Both the position numbers and the translations under genes were made by a program. The notes under the pieces were generated by a model. It was not told the DNA's origin and did no database searches. It saw only the letters and a program-made list of their open reading frames with translations. This document shows, one piece after another, positions 46,593 through 55,191 of a DNA stretch of 64,000 nt (its first letter is position 1; the number at the start of each line of letters is the position of its first letter). The stretch comes from Cauispirillum nitrogeniifigens. GTDB lineage: Bacteria; Pseudomonadota; Alphaproteobacteria; Rhodospirillales; Rhodospirillaceae. The stretch spans positions 1-64,000 of the forward strand of contig NZ_JBLOOT010000009.1 in assembly GCF_049800675.1 (NCBI RefSeq), given 5' to 3'.

Positions 46593-46991
46593 CTATTCCG
46601 TACTGATGATGCGCCAACTGCCGTCGGGCTGCATGCAGGCGGTGCCGCGCAGGGTCTGCTTCTGACCGGCCAGGTCCACGTCCTTGGTGAAGGGGCGGCA
46701 GTCGCCGGGCTTGGCGCGCGGCTTGTCGGCGGCCGGCGCGGCGGCAGCGGCAACGGGCGGCGCGGCCGGGGTGACGGCAGCCTCGTTCACGGCGCCGGTG
46801 GTCCAGTACCAGATCAGGAACAGAATGGCGATGCCGACCACGACGGCGATTGCCAGGCCGATGGCCATGCGGTTGCGCCGCTTGACCGGCGGCGGGTTGC
46901 CCAGGCGCGGATCGGGGGCCGGGCCGCCGACGCCGGGGTGGGCGGGATGAGTGCCGTCGTCGTGGCCGGTCGGGTGCCGGGGGTCGACCAT
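46593..46991 (-). CDS. Single-span membrane protein, surface-antigen-like C-terminus
   Basis: This 132-aa protein has a His/Pro-rich cytoplasmic start, one membrane helix (AIGLAIAVVVGIAILFLIWYW, about 43-63) and an Ala/Pro-rich periplasmic linker. A short C-terminal domain contains CRPFTKDVDLAGQKQTLRGTAC and ends DGSWRII. The end resembles the compact domain of 16-kDa surface antigen-type proteins, which is a weak match. The two cysteines probably form a disulfide. Confidence 0.65.
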   Translation of the reverse strand: MVDPRHPTGHDDGTHPAHPGVGGPAPDPRLGNPPPVKRRNRMAIGLAIAVVVGIAILFLIWYWTTGAVNEAAVTPAAPPVAAAAAPAADKPRAKPGDCRPFTKDVDLAGQKQTLRGTACMQPDGSWRIISTE

Positions 46992-47189
46992 GAAGTACCT
47001 CCTTGTGTGGCCTGCTGCCTATTCTGGCGGCCCATTGCGGCGGCAGAATGTCCGCCGCAAACGTCACGTCCCTGGGGAAAACGTCGCAGAAGGCCCGGAG
47101 GCTGCCGCCTCGGGCATCTTCCGGCGACGTGAACGCCGGTTCGCCGACACGTGTGAAGCCAGTCGCCCGATGATCTGACTTCTTTGCGC

Positions 47190-47346
47190 CCTTTGAAGGT
47201 GGGCTGCCGCCCACGCTCGCTCGGGGCGATGCCCCGACCCCCCTTGTTTTTATTGAAGAAAGAAGGGGAGGCTTGGAGGCGTAAGCCTCCAAGTGGGGCC
47301 GGGGCGACAGCCCCGCGCAGTGGCTCCGCTGTTTTTCAACAGCCCC
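47190..47346. repeat. Mosaic palindromic element, family B, copy 2
   Basis: Read on the minus strand it begins GGGGCTGTTGAAAAAC and continues with the same order of palindromes as the copy at 18475-18661: a GGGGCTGTCGCCCC-type hairpin, GGAGGCTTACGCCTCC, then CCCCTT...AAGGGG. The distal TTTTTCAACAGCCCC end seen in copy 1 is missing, so this copy is truncated. The remainder of 46992-47373 shows no gene. Confidence 0.85.
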
Positions 47347-47373
47347 AGGCAACGGGTATGGTCGGTTGATATT

Positions 47374-47994
47374 CTAGCGGAAGGCCACGCTGTCGAGGGC
47401 GCGGCGCACCTTGTCGTCGGCCCAGGCGGTGGCCGGGCCGGGGGCACCGCCGGGGCCGGCGACGACCGTGCCTTGGCCGGCGCCGAGGACGACGTCGCCG
47501 CCCGCCGTCGTCACCGCGACCCGGCCTTCCAGGGTCAGCACGTCGAGGGCGCCATCGAGGGGACCGCCCCAGAAATCGGTGCCCCGGATGCCGATGGTGG
47601 CAACGGGCGTGCGGACCTCGGCTCCCGGCGTCGGCGCGGCGATCAGCCGGAAAGCGCCCGCCAGGACGCTGAAGCCGTCGCCCGGCCCGCCGTCCGGGGC
47701 GACGATCAGGCCGTCGAGGGTCAGGGCACCACCGCCCCCCAGCGTCACGTCGGAGCCGTCGCGCAGGCGTACCGCCACGCGGGCCTCCGGGCCGGTCAGC
47801 AAGGTGTCTTCCAGATAGACGGTGTCGCCCGCCGCCAGCAGGCGCCCCTGCCCGCCGTGGGCGGCGCGGACCTCGCCCTGGGCGCGGGTCACGGTTCCGG
47901 CGTCCGGGCGCCCGGCAGCAGCCAGGGCGGAGGGGACTGGTGCCCCGAGAACCAGTGCCCCGAGAACCATCAGGATGTGCAGACCCCTGAACAT
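47374..47994 (-). CDS. FecR-domain secreted protein
   Basis: This 206-aa protein has a signal peptide (MFRGLHILMVLGALVLGAPVP, processed near residue 25). It then has a FecR-type beta-sandwich: GEVRAAHGGQGRLLAAGDTVYLEDTL, SDVTLGGGGALTLD, and TPVATIGIRGTDFWGG with the conserved IRGT motif. Stand-alone secreted FecR proteins differ from FecR anti-sigma factors, which have a membrane helix. No sigma factor or TonB receptor is adjacent, so its partner is unknown. Confidence 0.8.
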   Translation of the reverse strand: MFRGLHILMVLGALVLGAPVPSALAAAGRPDAGTVTRAQGEVRAAHGGQGRLLAAGDTVYLEDTLLTGPEARVAVRLRDGSDVTLGGGGALTLDGLIVAPDGGPGDGFSVLAGAFRLIAAPTPGAEVRTPVATIGIRGTDFWGGPLDGALDVLTLEGRVAVTTAGGDVVLGAGQGTVVAGPGGAPGPATAWADDKVRRALDSVAFR

Positions 47995-48044
47995 CGTCCG
48001 TTCCCCCTCCCGCGCCGGCTCCTTCGCCGCGGCTGGCGCACGCG

Positions 48045-48080
48045 AAAAGGGCCCGCGTATGTCTACGCGAGCCCCTTTTT
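48045..48080 (-). terminator. Rho-independent terminator of icd
   Basis: On the minus strand, GGGGCTCGCGTA pairs with TACGCGGGCCC around a short loop and is followed by TTTT. It lies about 40 bp after the icd stop and before the FecR-domain gene. The A-run on the other side completes a U-A flanked stem typical of intrinsic terminators. Confidence 0.75.
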
Positions 48081-48117
48081 ACGCGAGAACGTACAGGCGT
48101 GATACCCAGAAAGGGTA

Positions 48118-49335
48118 TCAGGCGCCCATCTTGCTGCGCAGGCGGCCGTCCAGTTCCTCCAGGAACTGGTTGGTGGTCATCCAGGGCTGCTCCGGGCCGA
48201 TCAGGATGGCCAGGTCCTTGGTCATCTTGCCGGCCTCGACCGCCTCGATGCAGACCGCTTCCAGGGACTCGGCGAACTTCACCACGTCCGGGGTGCCGTC
48301 GAACTCGCCGCGGAACTTCAGGCCGCGGGTCCAGGCGAAGATGGACGCGATCGGGTTGGTCGAGGTTTCCTTGCCCTGCTGGTGCAGGCGGTAGTGACGG
48401 GTCACGGTGCCGTGCGCGGCCTCGGCCTCGACGGTCTTTCCGTCGGGGGTCATCAGCACCGAGGTCATCAGGCCGAGCGAGCCGAAGCCCTGGGCCACGG
48501 TGTCGGACTGCACGTCGCCGTCGTAGTTCTTGCACGCCCAGACGAAGCCACCGGACCACTTCATGGCGCAGGCGACCATGTCGTCGATCAGGCGGTGCTC
48601 GTAGCCGATGCCCTTGGCTTTGAACTGCGGCGCGAACTCGGTCTCGAACACCTCCTGGAAGATGTCCTTGAAGCGCCCGTCATAGGCCTTCATGATCGTG
48701 TTCTTGGTCGACAGGTAGACCGGCCAGCCCCGCATCAGGCCGTAGTTCATGCACGCACGGGCGAAGCCACGGATGGATTCGTCCAGGTTGTACATGCCCA
48801 TGGCCACGCCGGCGCTGGGGAACTTGAAGACTTCGTATTCCACGGGCTCGCCGCCGTCCTCGGGCGTGAACTTCATGGTCAGGGTGCCCTTGCCCGGCAC
48901 CTTGAAGTCGGTGGCGCGGTACTGGTCGCCGAAGGCATGACGGCCGATGACGATCGGCTGGGTCCAGCCCGGAACGTAGCGCGGCACGTTCTTGCAGATG
49001 ATCGGCTCGCGGAACACGGTGCCGTCGAGGATGTTGCGGATGGTGCCGTTGGGCGACTTCCACATCTTCTTCAGGTTGAATTCCTGAACGCGCTCCTCGT
49101 CGGGAGTGATGGTGGCGCACTTCACGCCAACGCCGTACTTCTGGATGGCCTTGGCGGAGTCGATGGTGATCTGGTCGTCGGTCTCGTCGCGCTTCTCGAC
49201 GCTGAGGTCGTAGTACTTCAGATCGACATCCAGGTAGGGCAGGATCAGCTTGTCTTTGATGAACTGCCAAATGATGCGGGTCATCTCGTCGCCGTCGAGT
49301 TCGACAAGCGGAGTGGCGACCTTGATCTTGCTCAT
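48118..49335 (-). CDS. icd: NADP-dependent isocitrate dehydrogenase, eukaryotic-like type
   Basis: This 405-aa TCA-cycle enzyme oxidatively decarboxylates isocitrate to 2-oxoglutarate, producing NADPH. It belongs to the subfamily shared with mitochondria rather than the E. coli type: MSKIKVATPLVELDGDEMTRIIW, KSPNGTIRNILDGTVFREPI with the substrate Ser/Asn/Arg, YDGDVQSDTVAQGFGSLGLM with metal-binding Asp residues, and AAHGTVTRHYR for NADP. The start at 49335 has AAGGG 8 bp upstream. It is monocistronic with its own terminator. The 209-bp upstream spacer should hold the promoter; I see no defined boxes. Confidence 0.96.
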   Translation of the reverse strand: MSKIKVATPLVELDGDEMTRIIWQFIKDKLILPYLDVDLKYYDLSVEKRDETDDQITIDSAKAIQKYGVGVKCATITPDEERVQEFNLKKMWKSPNGTIRNILDGTVFREPIICKNVPRYVPGWTQPIVIGRHAFGDQYRATDFKVPGKGTLTMKFTPEDGGEPVEYEVFKFPSAGVAMGMYNLDESIRGFARACMNYGLMRGWPVYLSTKNTIMKAYDGRFKDIFQEVFETEFAPQFKAKGIGYEHRLIDDMVACAMKWSGGFVWACKNYDGDVQSDTVAQGFGSLGLMTSVLMTPDGKTVEAEAAHGTVTRHYRLHQQGKETSTNPIASIFAWTRGLKFRGEFDGTPDVVKFAESLEAVCIEAVEAGKMTKDLAILIGPEQPWMTTNQFLEELDGRLRSKMGA

Positions 49336-49544
49336 AGTCACGCCCTTCTGTGAGTCTTGCGGAAACCAACGTCCGCCGGGGTGCGCCCCTGGGCCGGCTC
49401 CACGTCTGTGCGCCACGGACGGCGGGCACCATAAGAAGCTGCGCGCGCAAGCGCAAGTTCGGAATGGGTGGCACCCGCCCCGCCCGAACGGATGGGCCGC
49501 CCCCAGGACGGGGAAAGCGACCCTGCGCGGGCGCCAAGGCCGCG

Positions 49545-50132
49545 CTAGAACAGGCTTTCGTGGGCTTCCTCGTGGGCCGTGAGCACCTTGCGGCGGGCCG
49601 CCGGCAGAACCTGCTCGATGCCGTCGACGACGGTGAAAAGCTCCATGTGGGCGGGGCGGATGAAGCCTTCGGCCAGCATCGATTCGGCAAAGGCGAGGAA
49701 CGGCTTCCAGTAGCCGCCGACATCGGCGATGACCACCGGCTTGTCGTGCAGGCCGAGCTGCTTCCAGGTCAGGATCTCGAACGTCTCGTCCATGGTTCCG
49801 AAGCCGCCGGGCAGCACGCAGAAGGCATCGGAGCGGTCGAACATCTTGCGCTTGCGGGTGTGCATGTCGGGCACGACGATGGTTTCGGTCAGGCCGGACA
49901 GCGCGGCCTCGGCCTGGGTCAGGTGCTCGGGGATGATCCCGGTGACCGTGCCGCCGGCGTCCAGGCAGGACTGCGCGACGGCGCCCATGATGCCGACGCC
50001 GCCGGCCCCGAAGACCAGGTGCACGCCGTTTTCGCCCAGCAGGCGGCCGAGGGCGCGGGCGCTGTCGGCGTAACGGGGATCGAGGCCCGGCGAGGAGCCG
50101 CAAAACACGCACAGGGATTTGAGGTCGCTCAT
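49545..50132 (-). CDS. LOG-family nucleotide hydrolase (TIGR00730-like)
   Basis: This 195-aa Rossmann-fold protein has the diagnostic FCGSSPGLDPRYADSA, FGAGGVGIMGAVA and VLPGGFGTMDETFEIL (PGGxGTxxE). Members act as cytokinin riboside 5'-monophosphate phosphoribohydrolases, or more generally cleave purine nucleotide N-glycosidic bonds. The bacterial physiological role is often unclear. The start at 50132 gives MSDLKSLCVF. It lies upstream of icd on the same strand, 209 bp apart, and is divergent from the cytochrome c' gene. Confidence 0.9.
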   Translation of the reverse strand: MSDLKSLCVFCGSSPGLDPRYADSARALGRLLGENGVHLVFGAGGVGIMGAVAQSCLDAGGTVTGIIPEHLTQAEAALSGLTETIVVPDMHTRKRKMFDRSDAFCVLPGGFGTMDETFEILTWKQLGLHDKPVVIADVGGYWKPFLAFAESMLAEGFIRPAHMELFTVVDGIEQVLPAARRKVLTAHEEAHESLF

Positions 50133-50286
50133 GCTATGCTCCGAAGGGATGCGGAAGGCCATTGTGGCATCTGTCATAAACGCGCCGCAACGGCCTCACA
50201 GGCTTGTGATTTGGCGGCCCGTCGCCATCAGCGGTAGCGTTCGCCGACCCCTCCAGGTCCTATTCCCACCCAAGGAGTTCCCTTCG

Positions 50287-50748
50287 ATGCGCTTCATTAA
50301 GACCTTTGCCCTCGCCGCCGCGATCGCCGCTCCCGCCCTCGCCGCCGTGCCGGCCATGGCCGCCGAGGAGGACGCCCTCGTCAAGTTCCGCATGAACAAC
50401 ATGAAGATCGTCGGCGGCGCGATGCAGAACATCGTCGCCCAGCTCAAGGGCGAGGCGCCGGTGAAGGACCAGATCGCCGCCTACGCCACCATCATGGCCG
50501 ACGCCGCCCGCATGAGCGCGCCCGCCTTCAAGGACAAGGCCATGGGCCTGGAAGTCAAGGGCACGGCCAAGGCCGAGGTGTGGACCGACTGGGCCAAGTT
50601 CGAGGGCGGCTTGCAGAAGCTGGAAACCGAAAGCGCCAAGCTCGCCCAGGTGGCGGCGGCCGGCGACATGGCCGCCATCGGCGCCCAGGTCCAGGAAGTC
50701 GGCAAGACCTGCAAGGGCTGCCACGACAACTTCCGCCAGAAGGACTAA
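50287..50748 (+). CDS. cycP: Cytochrome c'
   Basis: This 153-aa periplasmic haem protein has a signal peptide cut after AMA (about residue 25). It forms a four-helix bundle with the haem motif CKGCH at residues 142-146, close to the C-terminus, as in all class II cytochromes c. There is no distal methionine, consistent with the five-coordinate haem that binds NO and CO. A probable role is NO binding and protection. A strong terminator follows. A membrane cytochrome b gene is convergent with it, a pairing seen in purple bacteria. Confidence 0.93.
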   Translation: MRFIKTFALAAAIAAPALAAVPAMAAEEDALVKFRMNNMKIVGGAMQNIVAQLKGEAPVKDQIAAYATIMADAARMSAPAFKDKAMGLEVKGTAKAEVWTDWAKFEGGLQKLETESAKLAQVAAAGDMAAIGAQVQEVGKTCKGCHDNFRQKD

Positions 50749-50767
50749 GCTCCCCCGTCGGAGCAAG

Positions 50768-50804
50768 GAAGGGCGCGGCCTGCGGGGCGCGCCCTTCGTG
50801 TTTT
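50768..50804 (+). terminator. Rho-independent terminator of the cytochrome c' gene
   Basis: A perfect 10-bp stem, GAAGGGCGCG / CGCGCCCTTC, with a 10-base loop is followed by GTGTTTT, 20 bp after the stop codon. Confidence 0.8.
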
Positions 50805-50809
50805 GCCGA

Positions 50810-50953
50810 ACCACCAAGGCACAAAGACACCAAGAGCGCGGAGGACGCTGCGCCGCAGGCACAAGGCGTCAGCATCGGAACTCTGCGCTGCGCGCGCCTT
50901 TTCCGAGGCCGTTCAGCCGCCTCGTCTTCCTGGTGCCTTTGTGCCTTGGTGGT
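50810..50953. repeat. Palindromic element with ACCACCAAGGCACAAAG termini
   Basis: This 144-bp non-coding element carries terminal inverted repeats of about 23 bp, ACCACCAAGGCACAAAGACA at one end and its near-perfect complement at 50931-50953. The ends differ at a single position over that span. The interior has further G/C palindromes. The end sequence is of a kind seen between genes in many unrelated bacteria. Only one copy is present in this window. Confidence 0.75.
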
Positions 50954-50964
50954 TATTTCTCCCC

Positions 50965-51705
50965 TTAAACCTTCGTCACCACCGCCCACACGATCGCCAC
51001 CGCCACGGCCAGGACCGGCAGGGCCAGCCAGGGGGAGGCGAGGCGCGGTTCGGGGTCGCCCGGCGGCACCGTGTCGGCGGGCTTGCGGCCGGTGACCATG
51101 GGGCGGATGAGGTTCTTGCCGCGCGCCAGGTAGTACAGCGCCGCCGCCACATGCAGCGCGACCACCGCCAGCAGGACGGTGAAGACCTGCCCGTGCCAGA
51201 CGGTCAGGGCGTCGCTGGTGGCCTTGCCGACCCTGGCGGCCAGCGGGCCTTCGGAGAAGATGTCGTCGTTGGCGAACAGGCCCAGACCGCCCTGCACCAG
51301 CAGCAGCGTCAGCATCGCCAGGATGACCACGGCGCCGGCGGGATTGTGCCCGGTCGTCGCCGGCACCTCGCCGCGCGCCACGGCGGCGACATAGGCCATC
51401 AGCGACCGCGGGCCGCGCACGAAGCCGGCGAAGCGGGCCGTCGACGACCCCACCACGCCCCAGATCAGCCGGAACAGCACCAGCGCCAGCACCGCCTGGC
51501 CCAGCAGCATGTGGATGTCCATGTTGCCGAGGAGCAGGTTGACCGGCATGCCCAGAACTTCCCCCTGATAGGACAGTCCCAGGCCGCCGATCTCGCCGCT
51601 GACCCACAGCAGGATCAGCAGCAGCACCAGGGTCCAGTGGAACAGGCGGGTCGGCAGGTCCCAGACCCGGACCCAACCGTGGCGGAGGGTGTGGCGGTCG
51701 CTCAT
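50965..51705 (-). CDS. Membrane cytochrome b (cytochrome b561/hydrogenase-type)
   Basis: This 246-aa membrane protein has four main transmembrane helices and an extra C-terminal one (LALPVLAVAVAIVWAVV). Haem-ligating histidines are likely in LPTRLFHWTLVLLL, NMDIHMLLGQAVLAL and DALTVWHGQVFTVLLAVVALH. It belongs to the cytochrome b561/Ni-hydrogenase b-type family. The start at 51705 gives MSDRHTLRHGWVRVWDLP. It probably transfers electrons between the quinone pool and the periplasmic cytochrome c', given the adjacency. Confidence 0.88.
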   Translation of the reverse strand: MSDRHTLRHGWVRVWDLPTRLFHWTLVLLLILLWVSGEIGGLGLSYQGEVLGMPVNLLLGNMDIHMLLGQAVLALVLFRLIWGVVGSSTARFAGFVRGPRSLMAYVAAVARGEVPATTGHNPAGAVVILAMLTLLLVQGGLGLFANDDIFSEGPLAARVGKATSDALTVWHGQVFTVLLAVVALHVAAALYYLARGKNLIRPMVTGRKPADTVPPGDPEPRLASPWLALPVLAVAVAIVWAVVTKV

Positions 51706-51854
51706 GGTTCGGCCCTTCGCGTCATGGATGCTGCGCGCGAGAATGCCCAATCCTCCGCCATGGGGCAATTCACGAGGGTGTGTACGGGCCGCCGGCTGTG
51801 GTATTGCCTAGGCCATCATCGTCCCGTCCCGACGTCCGAGGCCGCATCCCGCCC

Positions 51855-52691
51855 ATGTCGCAGATCCCCGTGTTCCTTGCCTTGCCGTTCGGTCTTGCCC
51901 TTGCCGCCGCCGCCGCCCTGCGGCTGGCCGGCGGGGCCGACGTTGGCGGGCGGCTGAGCGGGGCGGCGGTGCCGGCGGGGTTCCTGGCCGCGTGGACGTG
52001 GATGCATGGCCTGACCCTGGTGCCCGCCGGCCTGACCGAGGTTGCCGTGCACATCGCCCTGGGCGGCGCCCTGGCCGGGCTGGCGCTTGATGCCGCCGGA
52101 GCGCGGCCGGGCTGGCGGGCGCTGGTCGGCGCGGCCTTCGTGGCCGCCGGGGTGGCGGCGGCCACCGGACTGGTCGGCGTGGCGCGGCCGATGCCGGCCG
52201 ATGGCGCGGCGACGGGGATGCTCGTGCTCACCGTCGTGGCCCTGGGCGCGGCCTGGGTCGCCACCCTGATCCGCCTGCGCCGCCTCGGCGGGCCGGGCGA
52301 CGGCGGCGAGGGCGCGGCCCTGCTGGCCGCCCTGGCTGGCGGGCTGGGCCTGACGGCGGCGGCGGCCGGGGCGCCGGGCATCGCCGCGCCGGCGGCGGCG
52401 CTGGCGGCGGCGGCGCTCGGCTTCCTGGCCATGAGCCTGCCGCTGGGCCTGCCGCTGGCCGGCGGCGCCGTGCTGGGTGGCGGCGGCGCGTTGCTGGGAC
52501 TGGCGCAGGCGTTGGCGGTGGACTGGCCGGGCACGGTGGTGCCGCTGCTGATCCTCGGCCTCGGCCTGTTCGCCGGCGGCACCGTCGGGCGGCTGCCGGG
52601 CGGGCCGCGCCTGCGGCCGCTGTGGATGCTGCTGCTGGCCTTCCTGCCGGGCCTGCTGGCGGCAGCCACCGCCCTGGCGCTGAGGGGCTAG
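51855..52691 (+). CDS. Polytopic membrane protein of unknown function, 278 aa
   Basis: The start at 51855 gives MSQIPVFLALPFGLALAAAAA. The sequence consists almost entirely of seven to nine hydrophobic helices rich in Ala, Gly and Leu with very short loops, and has no recognisable transporter motif. Repeated segments such as GGALAGLALDAAG and GAVLGGGGALLGLA suggest low complexity rather than a defined fold. It is divergent from the cytochrome b gene and 68 bp before the LysM gene. Confidence 0.6.
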   Translation: MSQIPVFLALPFGLALAAAAALRLAGGADVGGRLSGAAVPAGFLAAWTWMHGLTLVPAGLTEVAVHIALGGALAGLALDAAGARPGWRALVGAAFVAAGVAAATGLVGVARPMPADGAATGMLVLTVVALGAAWVATLIRLRRLGGPGDGGEGAALLAALAGGLGLTAAAAGAPGIAAPAAALAAAALGFLAMSLPLGLPLAGGAVLGGGGALLGLAQALAVDWPGTVVPLLILGLGLFAGGTVGRLPGGPRLRPLWMLLLAFLPGLLAAATALALRG

Positions 52692-52759
52692 CCCCTTGCC
52701 GGACGGCCGGAGGGGGATTAGGGTGCTCGAAAGGCTGTTTATCCAGCAAAGAGAAGCCC

Positions 52760-53821
52760 GTGGACGATCCGCAGCAGTCCGAACTCCGCTCCGATCCCCG
52801 ACCTGAGCCGTCGCACGCCTCCGGCGGCGGTGGCCCGTCGCGCCCCGTCGTCCTGTCGGTGCTGGGGCTGATCGTGGTGCTGGCCGCCCTGGGGCTGGCC
52901 TTCGTCACCTGGGACGGCGGAGAGAAGGAGGCGCCGCCCGCGCCGCCGCCCGCCGCCACGGCCACCGCCCCGGCGACGCCGCCGGCCGCGCCGGCCGAGC
53001 CGGACATCGATCCGAACGCCCCGGCCTTCGACGTCGTGCGCATCGACCCGCAGGGCAACACCGTCATCGCCGGCCGCGCCGTCCCCAACAGCACCGTCGT
53101 CATCCTCGACGACGGGCGGGAGATCGGGCGCGTCACCGCCGACAGCCGGGGCGAATGGGTGTTCCTGCCCGATCAGCCGCTGCCGGCGGGCAATCGTGAA
53201 CTGACCCTGCGCGCCATCGCCCCCGACGGCACGGAGGCGACGTCGGAGGAGGTCGTGGTGCTGGTGGTGCCCGACGACCCGGATGCCCGCACCCTGGCCC
53301 TGCGCGCCGGCCGCGACGGGACACCCAGCCGCCTGCTTCAGGGCGCCGCGCCGCTGGCCGAGCAGGGCGCCCTGGCGCTCGACGTGGTGGACTACGACGA
53401 CGACGGCAAGCTGACCATCAGCGGCCGGGCCGCCGCCGGGGCCATTGTGCAGCTCTACCTGGACAACACCTTCCTCGGCCGTGCCACCGCCGACCGCGAG
53501 GACGGGGCCTGGACGGTGTCCCCCGACACCCCGGCGAGCGTCGGCGCCCACACCCTGCGCGCCGACATGCTGGGCGCCGACGGGGCCGTGCAGGCCCGCG
53601 TCGAGGTGCCGTTCGAGCGCGCCGAACCCGACGTGCCCGAGGGCATCCGCGTCGTCGTGCAGCCGGGCAACAACCTGTGGCTGCTGGCCCGCCGCGCCTA
53701 TGGCGAGGGAACGTCGTTCACCGTCATCTACGATGCCAACAAGGGGCACATCCGCAACCCCGACCTGATCTATCCGGGCCAGGTCTTCATCCTGCCGGCC
53801 GGGCCGTCCCCCAAGCGCTGA
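52760..53821 (+). CDS. LysM-domain cell-envelope protein with Ig-like repeats
   Basis: This 353-aa protein starts at GTG 52760. It has a polar N-terminus, one membrane anchor (VVLSVLGLIVVLAALGLAFV, about 30-50), an Ala/Pro-rich linker, two bacterial Ig-like segments (FDVVRIDPQGNTVIAGRAVPN and LDVVDYDDDGKLTISGRAAAG with similar endings), and a C-terminal LysM domain (VVQPGNNLWLLARRAYGEG ... NPDLIYPGQVFILP). The LysM points to peptidoglycan binding. This architecture is common in Rhodospirillales and is of unknown specific role. Confidence 0.82.
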   Translation: MDDPQQSELRSDPRPEPSHASGGGGPSRPVVLSVLGLIVVLAALGLAFVTWDGGEKEAPPAPPPAATATAPATPPAAPAEPDIDPNAPAFDVVRIDPQGNTVIAGRAVPNSTVVILDDGREIGRVTADSRGEWVFLPDQPLPAGNRELTLRAIAPDGTEATSEEVVVLVVPDDPDARTLALRAGRDGTPSRLLQGAAPLAEQGALALDVVDYDDDGKLTISGRAAAGAIVQLYLDNTFLGRATADREDGAWTVSPDTPASVGAHTLRADMLGADGAVQARVEVPFERAEPDVPEGIRVVVQPGNNLWLLARRAYGEGTSFTVIYDANKGHIRNPDLIYPGQVFILPAGPSPKR

Positions 53822-53853
53822 TGCCCAGGCGCTGACGCCCGCGCGCTCACCAC

Positions 53854-54333
53854 TCAGGGCGGCGGGTCCAGGAAGTCCTGGACCAGGGCGATCCACGGCG
53901 CCGCCGGCACCAGGGCGGCGGTCAGGGCGGTGATCAGTGCCTCGGCCGAGACCGGGGCCGGCGGATAGCGCTTGTCGGAAAACACCACCAGGCCGCCGTG
54001 CCGCAGGCGGATGCGCACGCCCTCGGCCTGGGCCGCCTGCACGGCCTTGAGGGCGTCGGCATGGCGGGCGGCGGCGGTGCGCTCCGGCGGCAGGCGGCCG
54101 AGCGGGCAGGCCATGGTCAGGACGGCGGTGTCGCCGACCTCCTCGAAGCGGCAGTCGAAGGCCCGCGCGGCGTGGCGGAAGCGGAAGTGCAGCGGCCCGA
54201 CCGGCTCGCGCGGGCGGCCTCCGGCAGCCGGGTCGGTGCCGAAGGACAGGGCCATCAGGCTCAGCGGGCGGTCGTCCTGGACGAGCATCAGGGGCACGGG
54301 CGGGCTCCGGCCGAGGGGGAGGGGCTTGCCCAA
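53854..54333 (-). CDS. Hypothetical protein, up to 159 aa
   Basis: Two starts are possible: 54333 (MGKPLPLGRS) or 54288 (MLVQDDRPLSLMALSFG). The latter looks more natural because the extra part is Pro-rich. The protein is soluble and mixed alpha/beta, with HFRFRHAARAFDCRFEE and GVRIRLRHGGLVVFSDKRYPP. I recognise no domain. It is convergent with the LysM gene and divergent from psd. Confidence 0.55.
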   Translation of the reverse strand: MGKPLPLGRSPPVPLMLVQDDRPLSLMALSFGTDPAAGGRPREPVGPLHFRFRHAARAFDCRFEEVGDTAVLTMACPLGRLPPERTAAARHADALKAVQAAQAEGVRIRLRHGGLVVFSDKRYPPAPVSAEALITALTAALVPAAPWIALVQDFLDPPP

Positions 54334-54476
54334 CTGTAGCGCCGCCCGACCGCCGGGTCAGTCCGAAAGCCCTTTCTAAGCCTTCTGGAGCAGACTATCC
54401 TGCTGCGGACACGCATCCCCCCGCCCCGTCGGGGCGTTCGGCTCACACAATCCGGCCGGCTCCGGCCACGTTCGAG

Positions 54477-55190
54477 GTGCACGTGAAGGTCATCGAGATT
54501 CCCTGGCGGCGGTACGTCCTGCCGCCGCTGCACGAAGAAGGCCCCCGCTTCATCGCCGTGTTCGCGGCCATCACCGCCCTGCTGTTCTGGGCTTGGTGGC
54601 CCCTGGGCGTGGTCGGCACCCTGGCGACCATCTGGTGCTACTACTTCTTCCGCGACCCGGTGCGCTACGTGCCGGTGCGCAAGGGGCTGGTGGTGTCGCC
54701 GGCATCGGGCATCGTCCAGATGATCGGTCCGGCGGTGCCGCCGCCCGAGCTGGACATGGGCAGCGCGCCGATGACCCGCGTCAGCGTGTTCATGAGCGTC
54801 TTCGACTGCCACGTGAACCGCATCCCCACCGCCGGCACGGTGGTGAAGGTGGCGTATCGCCCCGGCAAGTTCCTCAATGCCAGCCTGGACAAGGCCAGCG
54901 AGGACAACGAGCGCAACTCCCTGCGCCTGCGCACCGGCGACGGGCGCGAACTGGCGGTGGTGCAGATCGCCGGCCTGGTGGCGCGGCGCATCCGCTGCGA
55001 CGTCAAGGACGGCGAGGTCAAGGGCACCGGCGACCGCTACGGCCTGATCCGCTTCGGCTCGCGCCTGGACGTCTACCTGCCCGACGGCGTTTCCCCGCTG
55101 GTGGTCTGCGGCCAGCTCGCCATTTCCGGCGAGACGGTGCTGGCCGACCTCGACAGCGCCGAGCCCGAGCGTCCGGGGGAGATCATCTGA
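54477..55190 (+). CDS. psd: Phosphatidylserine decarboxylase proenzyme
   Basis: This 237-aa inner-membrane enzyme converts phosphatidylserine to phosphatidylethanolamine. It self-cleaves at G194-S195 within IRFGSRLDVY to create the pyruvoyl group on the small alpha chain. It belongs to the short PSD-A type, with two N-terminal helices (FIAVFAAITALLFWAWWPLG), MSVFDCHVNRIPTAG and NERNSLR. The start is a GTG at 54477 (GAGG upstream); a GTG two codons later is an alternative. It lies 1 bp before pssA, making a two-step PE operon. Confidence 0.93.
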   Translation: MHVKVIEIPWRRYVLPPLHEEGPRFIAVFAAITALLFWAWWPLGVVGTLATIWCYYFFRDPVRYVPVRKGLVVSPASGIVQMIGPAVPPPELDMGSAPMTRVSVFMSVFDCHVNRIPTAGTVVKVAYRPGKFLNASLDKASEDNERNSLRLRTGDGRELAVVQIAGLVARRIRCDVKDGEVKGTGDRYGLIRFGSRLDVYLPDGVSPLVVCGQLAISGETVLADLDSAEPERPGEII

Positions 55191-55191
55191 C

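Noticed and set aside
47374..47994. FecR anti-sigma factor of an iron-siderophore system
   Set aside because: It has a cleavable signal peptide rather than a cytoplasmic domain with one membrane helix, and no sigma factor or TonB receptor gene is adjacent.
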